From: Paraburkholderia sp. Ac-20340
GTDB taxonomy: Bacteria > Pseudomonadota > Gammaproteobacteria > Burkholderiales > Burkholderiaceae
DNA: 64,000 nt
Assembly: GCF_017104965.1 (NCBI RefSeq)
Contig: NZ_JAAGPR010000036.1
Span: 1-64,000 of the forward strand
Direction: 5' to 3'
Shown: piece by piece, positions 62,174-64,000 of the stretch
Numbering within the stretch: the stretch's first letter is position 1
Layout of the letters: every line of letters starts with the position of its first letter
Made by a program: the position numbers and the translations under genes
The notes under the pieces: generated by a model
What the model was told of the DNA's origin: nothing
The model's input: only the letters and a program-made list of their open reading frames with translations
Database searches by the model: none

Positions 62174-63640
62174 ATGTCCACGTTTATTCGTACCTTTGCA
62201 CGGCCGGCGCGGCTGCTGGTGTCCACGCTCGCCGCCGCTGTGCTGGCGGCCTGTGCCGTGCAGCCCGCCGGGCATGCCGATCTGAGCGCCACCGTGCAAG
62301 CCACCGCGCCCGCGTCCTGGCGCATCGACGCGCCGCAGGACGCCATCGACGCGCGCGCCTGGTGAGCGCAATTCGACGACGCCACGCTCGACACGCTGCT
62401 CGCCGGCGTGCTGGCGGGCAACCTCGACTTGCAGGCGGCCGCCGAGCGCGTGAAGCAGGCGCAATCGATCACCACGCAGAAGCACGCCGCGCTGCTGCCG
62501 CAACTGGATTTCACGGCGCAAGGCGCGTATGCGCGGCAGAATACGCCGCCGCCGCTCGGTTATGTGAAGCAGGCGGGCGCGGGTTTGTCGCTGAGCTGGT
62601 CGCCCGACGTGTTTGGCGGCGAACGGCTCGATCTGCTGGCGGCGCAGGCGAATCTGGTCGGGCAGCAGCATGCGCTCGATGCGGTGCGCCTTGCGCTCGC
62701 GGCGGATACGGCATCGGCTTACGTCGATCTGCGCTGGGCGCAAGCGGAACTGAAGATTCTTCAGGATAACGTATCGATACGTCAGCATACCTTGCGGCTC
62801 ACGCAGGATCGCCTGAAATATGGGCTTTCGACGCAACTCGACGTTACGCGCGCGCAGACGCAACTGAGCGAATTGCAGGCCCGCATGCCGCGCGCGCAGG
62901 CCAGCATCGATCATCAGTTGAATCTGATCGCGGTATATACGGGCCGCACGCCGGAGTCGGTCGCGCAACTCGCGCTGGCCACGCCTGCGCCGATTCCCGT
63001 TGCGCCGTCTGGCGTGCCGCAACTGCTGCCGTCCGAAGCGTTGTTGCGCCGCCCGGACGTGCAGGCGGCCTACGCCACCGTGCAGCAGCGCGCGGCGGAA
63101 GTGGGCGTGGCGCGCGCGGAGCGCTATCCGAAGTTCTCGCTCAATCTCACGGATGGCGTGCTGGCATCGTCGTATCTCGGCATGCCGACTTTGACCGATA
63201 ACCTCTTCAGTGCCGCGCTTGGCGCAACGAGCCCGATCTTCAACGCGGGCCGCATCAAGGCCGATATCGCGCAGAGCGAAAGCCGCATGCGCGAATCGCA
63301 ACTCAATCTGCAGCAGACGATGTTGCAGGCGCTGCGCGAAGTGGAAGACAGCCGCACCGATCTCGTGAGCACGGCCACCCAGACGCAACAGTTGCACGAT
63401 GCGGTGGCGTCGTCCGATCAGGCGCTCAAGCTCGCGAACCAGCTTTACAAGGGCGGCGCAGCCGACTTTCTCGACGTGCTGAGCGCCCAGCAAACCTGGC
63501 TCGCCGATGCCGATCTGCTCAACGACGCGCAGCGCGAGCGCGCCCAGGCAGCGGTGGCGCTTTACCGTTCGCTGGGCGGCGGCTGGAGCCAGAGCGGCGA
63601 TGTGGTCGCCCAAAGCACCGAAAGCGCAAAAGGCGGCTAA
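62174..63640 (+). pseudogene. NodT/OprM-type outer-membrane efflux lipoprotein, in-frame TGA at codon 64
   Basis: The product should be an outer-membrane channel of about 488 residues. The lipobox LAAC (near residue 30) marks a lipoprotein. At codon 64 (62363-62365) W-TGG is followed by TGA instead of TGG: relatives have W-W before A/Q-F at this place, so a single G-to-A change is the simplest cause. After the stop the same frame is intact to 63640 (NLDLQAAAERVKQAQS; ALLRRPDVQAAYATVQQRAAEVGVARAERYPKFSL). Confidence 0.85.
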
Positions 63641-63669
63641 TGATTAGCCATGCGAATCAATCGCGCGTG

Positions 63670-64000
63670 TCAAGCCGTGGAGCGCGCCGCTGCGCGCCAC
63701 TGCGCAGGCGTCATGCCCACGTGCCGCTTGAAACCGCGCTGAAACGCGGCATCCGATTGATAGCCGACGAATTCGCCGATCTCGGCCACCGGCTGGCTGC
63801 CTTGCGCGAGCAGCCGCCCGGCCAGCGTCATGCGGATATCGGTGAGCACATCGGCGGCCGATCTGCCGATGGCTTCGTCGAAATGACGCGCGAAAGTCGC
63901 GCGCGACATATGGCAAAGCCCGGCGAGTTCAGGCAGCGTCCAGGGCTTGCCGGGCGTATCGAACATCGCGTCGATGGCGGGTTGCAGGCGCGGGCGCTGG
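63670..64000 (-). CDS. AraC family transcriptional regulator, 5' end beyond window
   Basis: The C-terminal 110 residues of an AraC-type activator are visible: first HTH TLPELAGLCHMSRATFARHFDEAIG, second IGEFVGYQSDAAFQRGFKRHVGMTPAQWR. The frame continues without stop to the window end (QRPRLQPAIDAMFD precedes), so the gene is partial. It converges with the efflux operon. Confidence 0.88.
   Translation of the reverse strand, partial: QRPRLQPAIDAMFDTPGKPWTLPELAGLCHMSRATFARHFDEAIGRSAADVLTDIRMTLAGRLLAQGSQPVAEIGEFVGYQSDAAFQRGFKRHVGMTPAQWRAAARSTA

Noticed and set aside
59341-62514. Minus-strand open frame of about 1,057 codons
   Set aside because: It is the complement of the HlyD, MFS and OMF genes; its composition is R/H/A-rich without domains. 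Long antisense frames are expected in such GC-rich DNA.

Overview
The window is high-GC DNA with long, tightly packed genes and very strong codon bias. It most likely comes from a Burkholderiaceae chromosome or replicon (Paraburkholderia, Caballeronia or Burkholderia type). Support for this comes from the many LysR, MarR and AraC regulators, the 3,4-dihydroxyphenylacetate (homoprotocatechuate) meta-cleavage cluster, the piu-type iron-uptake genes, MetE/MetR, a LysP-like permease, an FdhF/YdeP oxidoreductase and a VgrG/DUF4123/PAAR island. No rRNA, tRNA or CRISPR array was seen.

Region by region. About 0.6-10 kb is catabolic. A small aldolase/ketoacid-reductase operon lies divergent from a MarR gene, followed by a complete lower homoprotocatechuate pathway (hpaI-H-F-D-E-G2-G1 on the minus strand) divergent from hpaR. 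About 9.7-18.7 kb holds housekeeping and stress genes: thioredoxin-like protein, methyltransferase, YcaQ/AlkX-type glycosylase, a cyclic-nucleotide-domain/thioredoxin-reductase-like fusion, DedA-rhodanese and a PAS chemoreceptor. A fixed 20-nt intergenic repeat occurs five times here. About 19-31.5 kb is an accessory island. It starts with an internally deleted IS256-type element, then an orphan type VI secretion cargo operon: VgrG, DUF4123 adaptor, unknown protein, a putative PD-(D/E)XK nuclease effector, immunity gene 1, truncated PAAR joined to an orphan toxin tip, immunity gene 2, intact PAAR, and further fragments. It ends in a run of very small membrane-protein genes.

About 31.4-35.3 kb is a Fur-boxed iron-uptake operon (TonB receptor, PiuC-like dioxygenase, PepSY-type protein). 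About 35.3-43.7 kb holds LysR/EamA, cobF coupled to metR, divergent metE, a LysE exporter, an AraC regulator and a GNAT enzyme. About 43.8-49.0 kb is an unusual chemosensory-like phosphorelay: a membrane kinase with Hpt and ATPase domains but no CheW domain, a short MCP-type protein, two CheX-like ExxN proteins and a CheY. About 49.2-50.8 kb is a second type VI cargo cassette (PAAR, GH24 lysozyme, periplasmic LprI-like immunity). The rest holds a LysP-like permease with a long leader, an isochorismatase-family hydrolase, FdhF/YdeP divergent from a MocR regulator, small regulators, and a MarR-controlled HlyD/MFS/OMF efflux operon. The pump and the channel gene of that operon each contain one in-frame stop codon. 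The window ends inside an AraC-family gene.

The most notable material is the toxin-immunity-PAAR array at 23.8-29.3 kb with its orphan toxin tip and 1,414-bp duplication offset, the atypical phosphorelay at 43.8-49.0 kb, the PAAR-lysozyme-LprI triad, the run of tiny membrane proteins, the 20-nt repeat and the double nonsense mutation in the efflux operon.
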